A stretch of 64,000 nucleotides of DNA from Tetrapyrgos nigripes (lineage: Eukaryota > Basidiomycota > Agaricomycetes > Agaricales > Campanellaceae), in the NCBI GenBank assembly GCA_013368315.1, contig JAACJM010000198.1:62001-126000 (forward strand), read 5' to 3'. Position numbers and translations under genes: made by a program. Under the pieces are notes generated by a model. The model was not told the DNA's origin. It was given only the letters and a program-made list of their open reading frames with translations, and searched no databases. Each line of letters opens with the position of its first letter. Position 1 is the first letter of the stretch. Below are positions 49,466-61,288 of the stretch, piece by piece.

Positions 49466-50099
49466 ATGATCATTCCCAAGGAAAACCGTAGAATCATCTA
49501 CGAGAACCTTTTCAAGGGTGCGTTCTTCTTATCTTTGCTGGTTGGCGTAATTTCTGACTGTCTCCTTCGTTTGTATCGCTCGTTCTGACTGTCTCTACCA
49601 ACACCGTTCCGTGATCCAATTACCAAAATCCTACAGAGGGCGTTCTTGTCGCCAAAAAAGATTTCAATGCTCCCAAGCACGAAGAACTGGATGTCCCCAA
49701 CCTCCAGGTTATTAAAGCCCTCCAAAGCCTTACATCCAAGGGATACGTCAAAACACAGTTTTCATGGCAATGGTACTACTACATCCTCACCCCGGAAGGT
49801 GTTGAGTATTTGAGGGAATGGTGCGTCTTCTATCCTTACTCCTGCGTAGCAATGTTTCTCAAGTGCTCCCCACACTGTTCAGGCTCCACTTGCCCGCCGA
49901 AATCGTCCCCGCTACCCACAAAAAAGCCGTTCGTCCTCCTCGTCCCGCTGGTGTCCGCCCTGGAGGAGGCGAGGGTGCTTACCGTCCTCCCCGTGGTGAC
50001 CGTGAGGGTTACAGGAAGAAGGAAGACGGTGCCCTGGAGAGTTCAGGCCGCAATTCGCTGGTGTTGGACGGGGTGCTCCCAGGGAGTAAATGCGAACGC
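49466..50099 (+). CDS. RPS10: 40S ribosomal protein eS10, with one apparent missing base
   Basis: Three exons: 49466-49517, 49637-49820 and 49883-50099. It starts [17 protein letters not shown], then [39 protein letters not shown], and [20 protein letters not shown] followed by [17 protein letters not shown]. This is nearly the textbook eS10, a component of the 40S head near the mRNA entry channel. At 50032-50034 (CCC) the frame breaks. One more C restores the conserved end (PGEFRPQF, then GVGRGAPRE) and a TAA at 50097. As printed, the frame would instead run on into unrelated sequence. Because eS10 is essential and normally single or few copy, a base-call error is likelier than a real mutation. 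Confidence 0.93.
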
Positions 50100-50589
50100 G
50101 AACGCGGATGTATGCGTGTATGTTGCAGGAGCCTTTTCATCGTTACCCTTACGGCGTACGGTGCGGTGCCTTGCAGGGTGTAAGGTGTACAGACGATTCT
50201 GAATGCATACGGGATGTATATTCGATTGTTTCTTTTAGCCCCGCGCCGTATGGATAACTTTACATACATGTCACCTCTATGCTAAATATGAGACATGCAT
50301 ACTTTTCTCTTCTTATGGTTGGAGAACGTTTGAGAGTCAGGACCAAAGCTTCGAGCTTAAAGGGTTTCTGTGTTCAGTGCTTTATTGGCTCATCATGAAC
50401 CAATCATTATCCTTCTACCCACTTAATGGTGAGGTAAAATCCTGCAGTCCTCAGCTTCTCAAAAGCTTCGTAACCCTCACGCTGTTCAACACCATAGTAC
50501 TTGGAAGCCTTCACAGAGACGCTACCTCAGGAGCCAGCGTGATTCGATCGCTTGGGCTAGCAGAGAAGTAAACAGCTCTAGCTCGGCGC
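50100..50589. other. 3' flank of eS10
   Basis: About 490 bases. No gene supported; a 64-codon plus-strand frame at 50377-50571 has no recognisable content. Confidence 0.4.
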
Positions 50590-51932
50590 CAATGGCCTCA
50601 ATTCCTAGGTGTCGCAACTTCGGTACCTGTATACTGACGTTGGAGCGCTGCTGCACCTCTTGGTCAAAGTCACCTTTGACTCGCAGAGGTCAGGGAGTGT
50701 TCGAAATGGAGTGTCATCCAGGTCGTAGGCCTCTATCTCCGCTACTGTCAGATTTTGCAGATTGGGGAGAAGCTGGAGGGCAGGAATGACATTGATAGGC
50801 CCTCGGAGGTGCAGCATTGCCACTGCGCCAAGCTCAGGAATTTATCGTGGATCTTCAGAGCTCCGGCCACGACGATATTGGTCTAATTGCCCCGTCTGAA
50901 TGTGCAGGCTTTTTTGCAGACTAGGTAAACGAGTCTTGGCAAGCAATCTGAACATCTTGTCCATACTGTGTCCATATCTACTTCATTTCTCTGCGTGATC
51001 GACAGGGTGAGGAGGTCGTTTAAAGGGACAATAAGTTTGTTAGAGCGTCCTTCGTATTCGTAGACTTTGGTTAATGTGAGGCTTTTGGGCTTACAGGACA
51101 TAAGCCACCCTAGATAGTAGTTTGGAATGGACGGTTTGATCGCTTGTCAAAGACAGACTTTCGAGACTAGCGCAGGCAATATCACCGTCAAAGTATTCGA
51201 TGATGCACCGCTTGGGCCTGAGCCTGGCGTCAGAGAGCGTAAAACCGGAGCTTTCATCCAAGAATGGTACAAGCCAGCCTTTAGAAAGCTCAAGAGTGTA
51301 GGATCGGAAAACGGTGGATGGAACCTAACAATCTTTTCACGGCAGCCTGTTCTCGAATGATTCGCGATAAGATACCCAACCAGGAAGTACGGTAAAACAC
51401 GAGACAAGCTACTGAGCGTGCAGTCTCCGTGCAAACGAAACGAAAGAGGGTGATTTTATGACCTTCCCCATACGTCCAGATACCTTTCCAGTTCTGCACG
51501 GTTTGCGGAGAAAATGTAGCTTCTCCTGAAGCTGGTTGATTTTGGCATTGTATGAGTGTAGATCCTCTCTTCCCAAACACAACGTAGAATCAATAGTTTC
51601 TAGTGTATGGCAAGGGACAGGGATTTGGTGAAATAGAGATGTGATTCCTTCAGAGCCTCTTGTAGTTTTTAGTCGACTACCCGAATATCTTAATAAGCGA
51701 AGGTACCGAGCCAAGAGTCTGCCTAGGGGAGACTACGAATAAGGTCCCGGAGTTGTGCCTGAATATTGGAGCCCGTGTCTCTGGGTGCGCTACAATCTTG
51801 AGCAGATGAGAAAAAGAGTTGTAGAGGCAGTTCTTCAAGTTCAATCGAACAACTGCACACGAAGTTCACGTGCTGGACGCGGTCTTCTCGTGAACCACAA
51901 CTGCCAGAGCCATCTTCGCCACTCCCGGACAT
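50590..51932 (-). pseudogene. F-box/LRR-type gene relic
   Basis: Minus-strand frames, broken by stops and shifts, together resemble a mushroom F-box protein. ELEELPLQLFFSSAQDC and DTGSNIQAQLRDLIRSLP lie at 51932-51723. HSYNAKINQLQEKLHFL, a coiled-coil-like piece, is at about 51570. APVLRSLTPGSGPS and LTVILPALVSK are at about 51200, SLTLTKVYEYEG and NDLLTLSITQRNEVDMDTV at 51101-50883, and LPNLQNLTVAEIEAYDLDDT at 50823-50605. I could not find the F-box itself, which falls where the frame is most damaged. At least three frame changes are needed, more than under-calling alone would easily explain, so this is probably a true relic. Confidence 0.5.
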
Positions 51933-53706
51933 TTGCCTATAGATTCTCTGTCAATGTACCTTTCTTACACAGGGGGAAGTCTCTCCTAGTCTGGTGTGAA
52001 TGCTTTGTCTGCTCAGAAACGAGCAAATTGCTCAATAGCGCTCAACCCTTATACCAGTTGCAGGGAAGCTTTGCTTTTGAGTCTTGTAAAAACGCGCCCA
52101 AGTCTTGTCAAGCATATCTTACTCCTAGGATGATTTGAGGAGCTGTCTCGCGAAACGCGAAAGACAAGATATTTTGATTGTCTACCATGAGTTTCCAACC
52201 TTTCTCGAATGCCAGTAACTGACCTTCTCGTCGGTAGAGCTGGAAGTTCCAAGGCCTGCGACTTGTCCTTGGTGGCTTTCTCTGGTTCCGTCGACAATTC
52301 CGTTTCTCTCCCCGGCACGTCCTTACATGACTACTGCTTTACATTACTTCGACAATCCTCGGAATTTTTCGTCCAATCCAACAGTCTCACCCGAATTTCT
52401 GGCATATGTTTGGGATTCCGGCCGCAGTTCCGTCTCTGCCGGTTCGTACAAATGCTCGACAGAGCGTCGGCTTCTAGACTCTACTACCATGGAACTCCTC
52501 GCTTGTCAAGCCTAGCAGTGAGCACCTCTGCAATGGACATGAACACTCAGAGCTTACACCACATTACCTCGAGCTCGGAAAGTACATATCTCCGATTTCG
52601 TCTCTGTCGTTTCATACGCCACTGGCAGATACGCCTCATGTCCCTCTGCCGCCTTTGTACTCTATATACCCTGGTACACTCGGGCTCGCCAAGATGCTCT
52701 GTGAATGCCTTGGACCTAAATTTACATCAACCTATGGACCATAGTTCATTGTCATTCTGATGTCTGTTATCTTTTAGCGGTCTTTTGTAAAACAGTGTTT
52801 CCCTATTACGATTTGGCGGCTATCCTTGCAAGGTGAGCCATAGTAGCGGGTTAGTTGAGCACACAGTAGAGTTGAAGGAGGAGGAGCATTTGGAAAGATA
52901 GATCCCCGTGTATCGCGGGAAAGGCTAATCCTTGATCCTCGTAGGCTAAATGCAATTATGTATGTGCTTGACAACGAAACATCATTTAAGTATAAGGACG
53001 GCATTCGTTGAACTACTGCAAGAGAATGAAAGCGAATACAGAAACGGCGATCCGCGGATCCCTGTTGATAAAGCGGGAAAGTCGAGAACTACGGGGTACA
53101 CGGAGGTTTTACGTAGGTCCACTTCACTCCGGATAGAACAAGAAAAGAAACAGGGCGAACACCCAGGTTGGCGACTTCTCGTCCCTGTGGACGTCCAGCT
53201 GATCGCGAAGTGGTTCAGCTGATCTCGAAGAGCGTTGGGATGAAATGTAAATGAAATGCATACGCGCATAACCACATTCGTACGTATCATTAGGTCCAAC
53301 GGAGTGTACCTAGTGGGCTAGTAGTACGGCAAAGCAGAGTACATGGAAGCGACTAGTTATAGAGCAAATAACAAGCTCGGCGTAAGTCTCAAAGGGGTCT
53401 GTAGTCCCCTCAGTCTGCATAGGAAGCGTAACGTATCAGGCCATGACATCTAGAAGTAGCGGCTCCAGTTCCATACCAAAATAGAGAACAGCTCATGGTG
53501 TCATAGTGCGCGCGCTTTCCTATCCTTCCCTCTTCTCTTCTCGAGATTCCAAGCCGACGGCCCTCGTTGTCCTCCAAATCGATATATTGTCCTGCCTGCC
53601 CCAATGCAAATTCCAGCAACTGCTATCCCTCCCCAATGGAATGATGTGAATATCAAAGGCATCAGCATAACCGTCCTTGGGTCTGATGCAAATGTGACGA
53701 CCAATG
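51933..53706. other. Gene-poor stretch
   Basis: About 1.8 kb. Plus-strand frames around 52209-52760 are long (up to 183 codons), but three overlapping frames are equally open and none is recognisable. FRLCRF-like text recurs twice there (52432 and 52600) from a short DNA duplication (CCGTCTCTGCCGGTT against TCGTCTCTGTCGTTT). No gene annotated. Confidence 0.4.
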
Positions 53707-54024
53707 TCAAGCCTTCACGGGTTTATCGAAACCATCAAACGCTCCTGCTGGAGTGAGGAACACTGGATCCTGAGCGATCGTTGGGAGGTTAAGCCAGTCG
53801 CTGACCGGGATACCCGCAGTGCTATCTGCAGGCTGTTCGATGATAAGTTCCTCTAGCACACTGGGTTCTACGCTAGCTCCTGATCGCGCATCTTTGGAAG
53901 ATTTACGTGTCGGTGTAGGAGGCGTGGAATCTGAGCGTGGATTGTATGTGATGCGCGTGAGTTGGGTGAAGAGAGAACGTTGAGTTGATACTTGTGCGTC
54001 AGTGGAAGATGTTTCTTGTGACAT
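53707..54024 (-). CDS. Small hypothetical protein, 105 residues
   Basis: Single exon beginning MSQETSSTDAQVSTQRSLF, with PRSDSTPPTPTRKSSKD in the middle and ending AGAFDGFDKPVKA. It is hydrophilic, Ser/Thr-rich at the N-terminus, with LEELIIEQP and VSDWLNLPTIAQDPVF as the only ordered-looking parts. The frame is open further upstream to 54303, but the ATG at 54024 best matches the change in composition. No family recognised; it could be a cytosolic or mitochondrial small protein. The codon pattern (clean 106 codons, little bias towards stop-rich alternatives) supports it moderately. Confidence 0.5.
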   Translation of the reverse strand: MSQETSSTDAQVSTQRSLFTQLTRITYNPRSDSTPPTPTRKSSKDARSGASVEPSVLEELIIEQPADSTAGIPVSDWLNLPTIAQDPVFLTPAGAFDGFDKPVKA

Positions 54025-55217
54025 TGTAGAAGTAGCTGAAGTACAAGTGAAATTTGGGGTTTTATTGAGAAAAAGGTGGGCGATAAAATAGTCTGCAGTC
54101 TGATGATGAATATAACGTTCACGGTGAGATACTCGAGATGGTGCTTGCCTATGGAAGGTTCTGGATCGGTCTCTGATAATAGTCCAACGTGCGCGAAAGA
54201 TGCCTGGGAGATGATGCCTAGGCAGAGTACTCGCTACTACAAACCAGTAGTTATGGACGCGAAGATTAAGAGCAGTGGGAGTCCGCAGAGGATCTCGCCC
54301 CAAAGTCTGAAGGTTTTTAAAGGCCTTCGGAGTTCTTCCGACGTATTGAATCAGATCAATTGCATGACGTACGCGTGGACCGTGTCCTGGAAGTTGATTG
54401 GACAGTCAAGTTTACAAGCCGCATTCACAGGGCGGCAGGACGGTTATTATCCGTTTTGCGGTGCCGTTTGCTCAATGGACTGGACGAATGACTCGAAAAC
54501 ATGAAACATGTTCTGCAGAGGAGTAAGTACAAAAAGTAGAGTATGTAGAACAAGTCGTATGGGAACGATCGGTCGACCTTAGCATGGAGATACCTGCTCC
54601 CATGCAACTCCGGTACCCCAGCTCACTTCGACTTCTTACGACTGTATTGCTCTTGCTACAGGTGACATGTAAGAGTAAATTTTCCGAAATATCGATTATA
54701 TTTTAGAGACCACGCCTTCGCGCTTCCTGAAACGGATGTAGGAGACAAGAGCTGCCCGGGCCCACACTCACATCCTCGGCGAGATTCGCCGTACATCGCT
54801 ACGATTCGCGAATTTCGGTTGATGGAATAAAGACCGGTAGAAGCTTGAAGCCCATTCCTGATCCTAGAAGTGGCGATAGCAAGGCCTGAGACACGGAAAG
54901 CAGGAGGTCTCCGCAGAAAGTAGCGACAGCACCAGTTCAGCCCAGGCTGAGAGCGTTCAGTGTAGAGAGGTTGACTTTTAGTTCGTCAAAGTGTTTGCTT
55001 GAAAGGTACAGTGTTAAGCCCGAACTGCCGAGCTGCCGAACCGCCGAACTGTACAGCTACTTGTGTGGCTTGCTTAGTCAGTAGTCACGAGCCGCTCATC
55101 GAATCGCTGACTGAGCTCGTTACAGACGCTCCTCAAGAACTCAAGGTCGGTGACCTATTGTAGACCTCTTTGTCGTTGCTAACATCGTTCTTTTGACAGA
55201 CCAGGGTCTACATCAAG
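54025..55217. other. Intergenic and promoter region of eL19
   Basis: About 1.2 kb without a supportable gene. The right end carries the 8-bp tandem repeats at 55020-55051 and then the eL19 leader. Confidence 0.45.
55020..55051 (+). promoter_or_regulatory. Four tandem 8-mers upstream of eL19
   Basis: CCGAACTG, CCGAGCTG, CCGAACCG, CCGAACTG in direct succession, ending 166 bases before the eL19 ATG. The position suits a promoter element of a highly expressed gene, but no matching factor is known to me. Confidence 0.45.
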
Positions 55218-55992
55218 ATGGGTACGTTTTTTCAGCAGGGAAACTTTACCCAAAGGACAGAAAACCTAATCTATAATTTCCACTTTTTCAGTCAACCTCC
55301 GCTCCCAAAAACGTCTCGCCGCCTCTGTCGCCGGCGTGGGCAAACGCAAAATCTGGCTTGACCCTGCTGAGCAGGCTGAGATCGGCAATGCCAACTCCCG
55401 TACGCACGTCAAAAAGCTCATCAAGGATGGCCGTGTGATTATTAAACCCACCACCATCCACTCTCGTGCTCGTACTCGCGATCTCCTTGCCGCCAAGCGC
55501 AAGGGTAGGCACACTGGTACTGGTAAGAGGCAGGGTACGGCCGAGGCTCGTATGCCCACCAAGGTCCTCTGGATGAGAAGGCAAAGGGTTTTGAGGAGAT
55601 TGCTGAGGAAGTACAGAGAAGCTGGCAAGATCGACAAGCACTTGTGAGTTTTCCGTGTTGTCTAGCCTCGCAGAATTCTGATAGACGTCTTCCGTATATT
55701 AGATACCACTCCCTGTACCAGAAATCCAAGGGTAACGTTTTCAAAAACAAGCGTGTCCTTATGGAGTACATCCACAAGGCCAAGGCTGAGAAGACCCGTA
55801 CAAAGATCCTCACCGACCAAATGGAGGCTCGCCGTGTCAAGAACAAGGCATGTAGTTTTTTCTTCGAAATCTGCAATGTTTATCTGATCACCTTGTACTT
55901 TACAGGCTGCCAGGGAACGTCGTGCTGCCCGTGTTCTCGAGAAGAGGCAAGCCATCATTGCCGTCGAGCACGAAGCACCCGTCCAGGAGTAA
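55218..55992 (+). CDS. RPL19: 60S ribosomal protein eL19
   Basis: Four exons. ATG plus one base (55218-55221), then exon 2 to 55643, exon 3 from 55703 to 55847, and exon 4 from 55906. It reads [99 protein letters not shown] and ends VEHEAPVQE. All positions match eL19, a structural protein of the large subunit. The split after the first codon is a common ribosomal-gene arrangement. The last intron (55848-55905) has a GC donor, AAG|GCATGT, with a normal ACAG acceptor; the phase leaves no GT alternative. The frame is intact. Confidence 0.96.
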
Positions 55993-58323
55993 ACATCCCC
56001 ACACACCTGATAGCAACAGTCTGGGCGACGCTGGTCAAAAAAAATTGGAAGGAGTGGCCTGGGGAAGTGGATGTGCACTTGGGTCGTTCTCTGTATTGGT
56101 TTTCGGTCATTTTCATTTCTCGCTCTTTCTCCTTTTTTTTTTTCTGGCACGCCCATAATGTAAACCGTCCGTCTGCATTGCTTTCCTGATGTTTGTCTTC
56201 CTGCTCCACCAGACACCTTTTCCGCCGTACTACACAACATACAACATCCATGCCCCGCTACTACACGACTATATGTACTCCGTAAATTTTGCATGCATGT
56301 ATGACCCTTCAAACCAATTCAAATCCTGGGTATGCCAATGGTGCGCAGAGCAACGGTCTGTCTTTCCACTGTCGAGATTCCGGTGACATGGAACACATGA
56401 GGCACGGCCCAATGTTGCAAGGCGTTGACCTTGGGCTTGTCGACGTCAAGGCGCACAGCGGTCACGCAGCTGAAGGTATTCCAAGTTGGGTCATTTAGAT
56501 GGCGTTGACACTACGCTGGAATGCTTGTCTGTGATGCAAATTCCTACCTACACTGTCGTTGAGGCTGCAACGTCATACTTACAAGGTCATACGAATCCGA
56601 TGACGGACTGGCTTAGGGCTCACAGCACCGGTACCGGTGGCTACGAGCATGTTTTTGCACGGTATACTACTTACTTAAGTATGCCCTGATAAATTGTTCA
56701 TATCCCATGCACCTCGCCACTTATGACATGGGCAATGTCGTATTTGGTCCATTGCCATGCTTTAAGTCTCCAGAACATGGAGCGATTGACGAGCCTCGAG
56801 CATCATTTTTCTAATTTAGAACCAAAAATTCTGCCCGTTAAGGTATTAAACATTGACTATTTACATATCAAGCATAATGTTCCAATGGTATTAAGCTCTT
56901 TTTTAAAGTTCTTAACTTCAACTAAACTTATCCCCAGAGCCTAAATTAGTCCATGTTAGTTGCCACAAGTGCCAGTAGGCGCGTTTTGGGGAGGTTTTGG
57001 AGACTTGAGGATGGCCAATGACCATGGGATAATGAGGATGTGAGGATAACCAGCCTTAGCCTATAGGGTCGGTTGAAATGGTGTGTGTACTCGAACGTGT
57101 ATGCTTGAAGCGCTCCAGTCCATTCAGAAACACAGATTACGGTAATGTTTCCTTATTGAAGTCGGCCGGGAGATGAACAATCATCTTTCTGATAAAACGG
57201 AGTAAGAGGGAGATCTATGGACGAAAACAAAAGTATAGAGGATTGATGAGGGCTTTGAGCTACAGGTCAGTCAGAAAAGTATAGATTCAAAAGACTGCAG
57301 AGCAGAAGGAGAACAAAAAGAACGGGTATGTTCCCTTAAGCGGGGTATGGAGACCTCCAGAGACATTCGGAACCTCAGCTCCAGTGCACGCAGCAAGTCG
57401 GTATCCCCGAGGCATTGGAGGTAAGAAAACAAAAGACAGTGGGTTGCCATAAGACGTCATGTGGAGACGTACGGACCAGACCTGATGCTTTGATGCTTCT
57501 CGACGTTCTTTGGAGTGCACGAGTGTACTCGGGGACCTTTGAGGCCTTGACGGCGCCACGACATTATTCCGAATGATTTGCGCAACATTTGTCGGCGTAG
57601 GTGATCACGGTGCGCGGCCAAGCGGACATGTGCAAGAGCGTTATTTTCGCCATTTGCTGGAAGAAATCACGATTTTGCGAATCGGCTGGCGTTTGTGAGA
57701 GAGTTCAACGTATCGTAAGAGTTAGACTGCTTCCAATGGTTGGCTGCCAGTTGCAGCGGCATATCCCTGCCGCTGTGTTCTTCAGAAACCGTCTGACATC
57801 TGTGTGATTTGGAAAATGCTCCCGCTTTGAGCAGTGCTGTCACGTCGGTGTCCTTCGGCCTGCCTCCACGGTTCAAGTTTCCTAAGAGAGATAATTCCGA
57901 CTAAGATAAGGCCTTTCAGTCAAAGACAAGCCGAGATTTCTGTGACTCTAGTTCCGGTCAGCAGCAAGGCCAGGATGGCTGATTTTTTGCAGATAAATAA
58001 CCCGGTCCATCGATAGAAAGGCAGCTTAGAACAAAGCGATACTCGGCTTAGTCATCTACCGAGGAACAGGAATGTCAGTCAGCATATTTACACCCAAACA
58101 AACCAGCTCTTTTCCCTACCACTACCACCAGCAGCCTTTCCGTTGTATAACGGGCGATTAGCGGGCGGGACTCCCGTATCCCAATCGCAGCCCGTTTATT
58201 GTATTTCAGTTAAATCTTTCCCCAACCCACCTGCAATACCTGTTGACCAACATGATATCGCTGTAGATTCATTTCCATCCCCTTTTCATTCAAACCCACA
58301 GCAAATCTTCCTTCGATAGCATA
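55993..58323. other. Intergenic region, 2.3 kb
   Basis: 3' flank of eL19, then no convincing gene. Plus-strand text near 56486-56740 (TDWLRAHSTGTGGYEHVFAR; ATYDMGNVVFGPLPCF in another frame) hints at an eroded coding sequence, but I cannot place it. The last 200 bases hold the leader of the kinase gene. Confidence 0.4.
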
Positions 58324-60157
58324 ATGACATCCCAGGACACTTCATCAGAGGATACTACCCAGACAGACGGCGAAGGCCCCGAGGGCTCAGACAAACCGCC
58401 GCATAATAACACCCTCTCTGTACCACTTCCTCCTCCTGACTCTCTCACATACGAGAAACAGCCCGGCCACACCCGAGCCACTCTGAATAACCTCGTTCTG
58501 TCGTCCAACCCTCAATCTCCAAACGCAGCTGCTACCACCGCAGCTCCTCAGACCCACCTAGACCGCAACACCAACGGCTCGCACGTTAAACCTCCCTCCA
58601 TGATATCCACAGTCGCCAAAACATCAAGCGCAAGCTCTTCCTCTTCATCTCCTACCGCCTCTGATTATGACTGGAGCAGCCAGCCATCTACTCGTCCCAA
58701 CAGTAGGGCGCCCAGTAGAGCTCCCAGCATGTCAGGCGGAGCCTCCGGATCGAAGTTGCAGATGTCCGCCCTCAACGGTATCTCTCGTGCGAACTCTTCA
58801 TCCCAGGCCACCGAGTCAACCGCTGTCAACTCGGTCAGCACAGCCCGACCTAAACCGGCTTCTGTACACTCTACCGACGGTGACAAGCACAAGTTTACGC
58901 TTAAGGATCTGCTTGCTGCCGGTCCGAAGCTCAACAGAAAATCTTCTCAGCGTTCCAACGCGAGCAAGAGTAGTCGCAAGTCCGACGGCGAAAGCGCTGA
59001 CGAACGTTACACCAGTAAAAGTGGACCCAAGTCCACCGCTGGCGATAGTGTCACCAGTTTGTCTCAGAAATATGGAGTATGTCAGAAGGTGGCCATAGGA
59101 AAGGGTGCCACATCTGTGGTCAGATTAGCCCACAAATGGGATCGTTCTGAAGAGCGGCTGTACGCGGTTAAGGTGAGTATCGGTCCAGTCTATGCTCGGT
59201 GTCATTAGCTCATCATCACTCTTGTCGTAGGAGTTCCGCAAGCGGCGGAAGAACGAAAGCGAGAAGGAATACGTCAAGAAGCTTACTGCCGAGTTCTGTA
59301 TCTCGTCGACTCTCCATCACACCAACATCGTAGAAACCGTCGATCTCGTCCAAGATGAAAGCCAGCATTGGTGTGAGGTCATGGAGTTCTGCCCCGGTGG
59401 AGACTTGTATGCTGCCATCAAAAAGGGAGGCATGTCACCCAGCGAAGTCGAGTGTTGCTTCAAGCAAATTCTTCGTGGCGTAGAATATCTGCACAGTCAG
59501 GGAGTCGCCCACAGAGACATCAAACCAGAGAATTTGTTCTTTGATACCAAAGGACATCTGAAGGTACGCTCCTTGCTGTGGTCGATCGTTTGTATCTTCA
59601 TGTCCGTCACAGATTGGTGATTACGGCGCTTCTACCGTTTACCGGTTACCCTGGGAGTCGACCATCCACATGTCGACGGGGCTTTGTGGTAGCGAGCCGT
59701 ACATTGCACCGGAGCAGTTTTTGGGCAAACGTGAGTGTGCTTGATCCAAGGCTTCCTTTCCTTCCTGATAAATCTACCAGCATATGATGCCCGTTTGGTC
59801 GACATCTGGGCCTGCGGAATCGTCTACTACTGCCTTCACTTCTCTGAACTGCCATGGCGTGCAGCTCAGCAGTCGGATGGTCTCTATGCTGCATACGCAT
59901 CAGCATGTGCATCTTCTCAACCTGCGACATCCCAATGCCCATTGACAATCAGTAACCTGTCACCAAGGGCATGTAGGGGCCTCATCAGGAAAATGTTGGA
60001 GCCAGACCCAAAGTTGAGAGCATCTATTGAGGACGTGATCAAGCACGCTTGGATACAAGAGATCGAGGTTTGTCATGAGGTGGATAAACCGCGACATGTA
60101 CACGTTCATGCGAGGCAACTGGCGCAAGCACAGATGAAGGACCTGGGCCATCATTGA
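58324..60157 (+). CDS. HAL4/SAT4-type Ser/Thr protein kinase
   Basis: Four exons encode about 560 residues. The first 245 are Ser/Pro/Asn-rich and probably disordered (MTSQDTSSEDTTQTDGEG at the start, KSSQRSNASKSSRKSDGE later). The kinase domain starts YGVCQKVAIGKGATSVVRLA (glycine loop) and continues RLYAVKEFRKR (Lys), HRDIKPEN (catalytic loop), IGDYGAST (DFG replaced by DYG), SEPYIAPEQFL, DIWACGIVYY, and ends IEDVIKHAWIQEIEVC. Inserts and the YLHSQGVAHRDIKPEN form match the fungal Npr1/Hal5/Sat4 group, which regulates plasma-membrane transporters, potassium uptake and salt tolerance. DYG is a tolerated variant. The first intron follows AVK directly (donor GTGAGT). The frame is intact. Confidence 0.9.
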
Positions 60158-60539
60158 GGAAGAGGTCTCGGCCTTCGTCGTATTCTTTGTTTTCCGTTCT
60201 TCTGCTTCATTCCAGTTGCTTTTTCGCATTTTATTGTCTGCTATCCTTGTACATATACCAGTGCTCCTTGGCATGTCTCCTCGGGCGTGATATAACTGCG
60301 GGATGTCCTTTTCCTTCGCATCTGGGCTGTCCGTCTGGCTGTCGTATTCTCTGATACTTGTTTGCTGTGTTCTGGCTCTTTCTTTACTCCGTACATTTGT
60401 GCTTCCTACGTTCAGATTTTCATACATAATGATAGTCAGTAGCTTCCTGTTTTGTCTGTACACTAGTCGACTGAAGAACTTGTCGATTGTGCTGTAATCA
60501 TATACCGTACATAATTAAACTCTTGTACCTTACATTTGT
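60158..60539. other. Intergenic, convergent 3' flanks
   Basis: About 380 bases, T-rich, between the plus-strand kinase and the minus-strand array. Nothing recognised beyond probable 3' UTRs. Confidence 0.45.
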
Positions 60540-61081
60540 TCACCTAGTGCCTCGTACTTGATTTCTCGGCCTGAAAGGATGCATCTCGTGCCAAGTCTTC
60601 CCATCTCTCCTGTCTACTTCCTGTCCTTCTGGTTGGACATCGCCTCACGTCGTGTTCTCTGTCCAACTCATATTGGTGATTTTGCCGAGCTTTTGGCCGT
60701 AAACATCCATGCATCCCATCCTCTTTTGTCTGCTACCCCGTCGTCTGGAACCTCTTTCAACTCAAATTCGTTCAGGATGACTACCAATACGCCTTTCTTC
60801 TCTCCTGTGGGCTCTTGACGACGATGAAGTAGTTGGGATCGTAGGAAACTGGTCAGTCTGGACCGCCAGGTCTCGGTGGTACACGATGATGTTCTCGATT
60901 CTGGCATCAGGGTTGGTGAAGTGGGGTTTGGGAGCGGCAGCTAGTCTCCTCCGCTGTCATAGACATCTTTTTGGCATGCTTTGGCAACTCTGCATCGGTG
61001 AGGGGATGAAACGAGTAGAGAGCGACCTTCTCTACGCGTATCGGCTGGAGCCTGGCCCTGAGATGGAATGTCATTAGACAT
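60540..61081 (-). pseudogene. Array copy 1: decayed member of the tandem family
   Basis: It starts MSNDIPSQGQAPADT like the intact copy 2 (MSNDVPSQ). VEKVALYSFHPLTDAEL appears in a shifted frame, then RIENIIVYHRDL, KKGVLVVILNEFELKEVPDD and KRGWDAWMFTAKSS, and finally NMSWTENTT followed by TGA and DVQPEGQEVDRRDGKTW. Compared with copy 2, at least three frame changes are needed, the GLTILNLQ segment is missing, and an in-frame TGA is present. Too many lesions for base-call error alone. Its upstream block matches that of copy 2. Confidence 0.8.
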
Positions 61082-61147
61082 GACTGACTTTCGAGATGAT
61101 TTGGAAATTGGAATGGGCTAAACTTCTCCTTGGATACAGCAATGACT

Positions 61148-61195
61148 CGCAGTGGAGACGTGTACACGCCCACTCAATTCTGCCCTGCATGCAGC
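61148..61195 (-). repeat. Upstream block shared by array copies 1 and 2
   Basis: CGCAGTGGAGACGTGTACAC followed by CACTCAATTCTGCCCTGCAT here corresponds to CGCAGTGGAGACGTATACAC with CACTCAAGTCAGCCCTGCAT at 61923-61973. The blocks lie 67 and 32 bases upstream of their start codons, so the promoter was copied with the gene. Confidence 0.75.
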
Positions 61196-61288
61196 GCCAC
61201 ACTCTCACTAAGCTCTAGTATATTTACGCTGAGTTCATCTAGTGTCTCGCGCTTGTCTTAGTCTGCAACTTCTATCCCTTTCGCCGAC

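Noticed and set aside
52209..52760. 183-codon plus-strand frame with repeated FRLCRF
   Set aside because: Three frames are open together and the repeat comes from a short DNA duplication; no family match.
55020..55051. CRISPR-like or satellite array
   Set aside because: Units of 8 bases with no spacers; a short promoter repeat is the simpler view.
55442..56312. Long minus-strand frames (144 and 216 codons)
   Set aside because: Antisense to the well-supported eL19 exons and introns; shadows of its codon bias.
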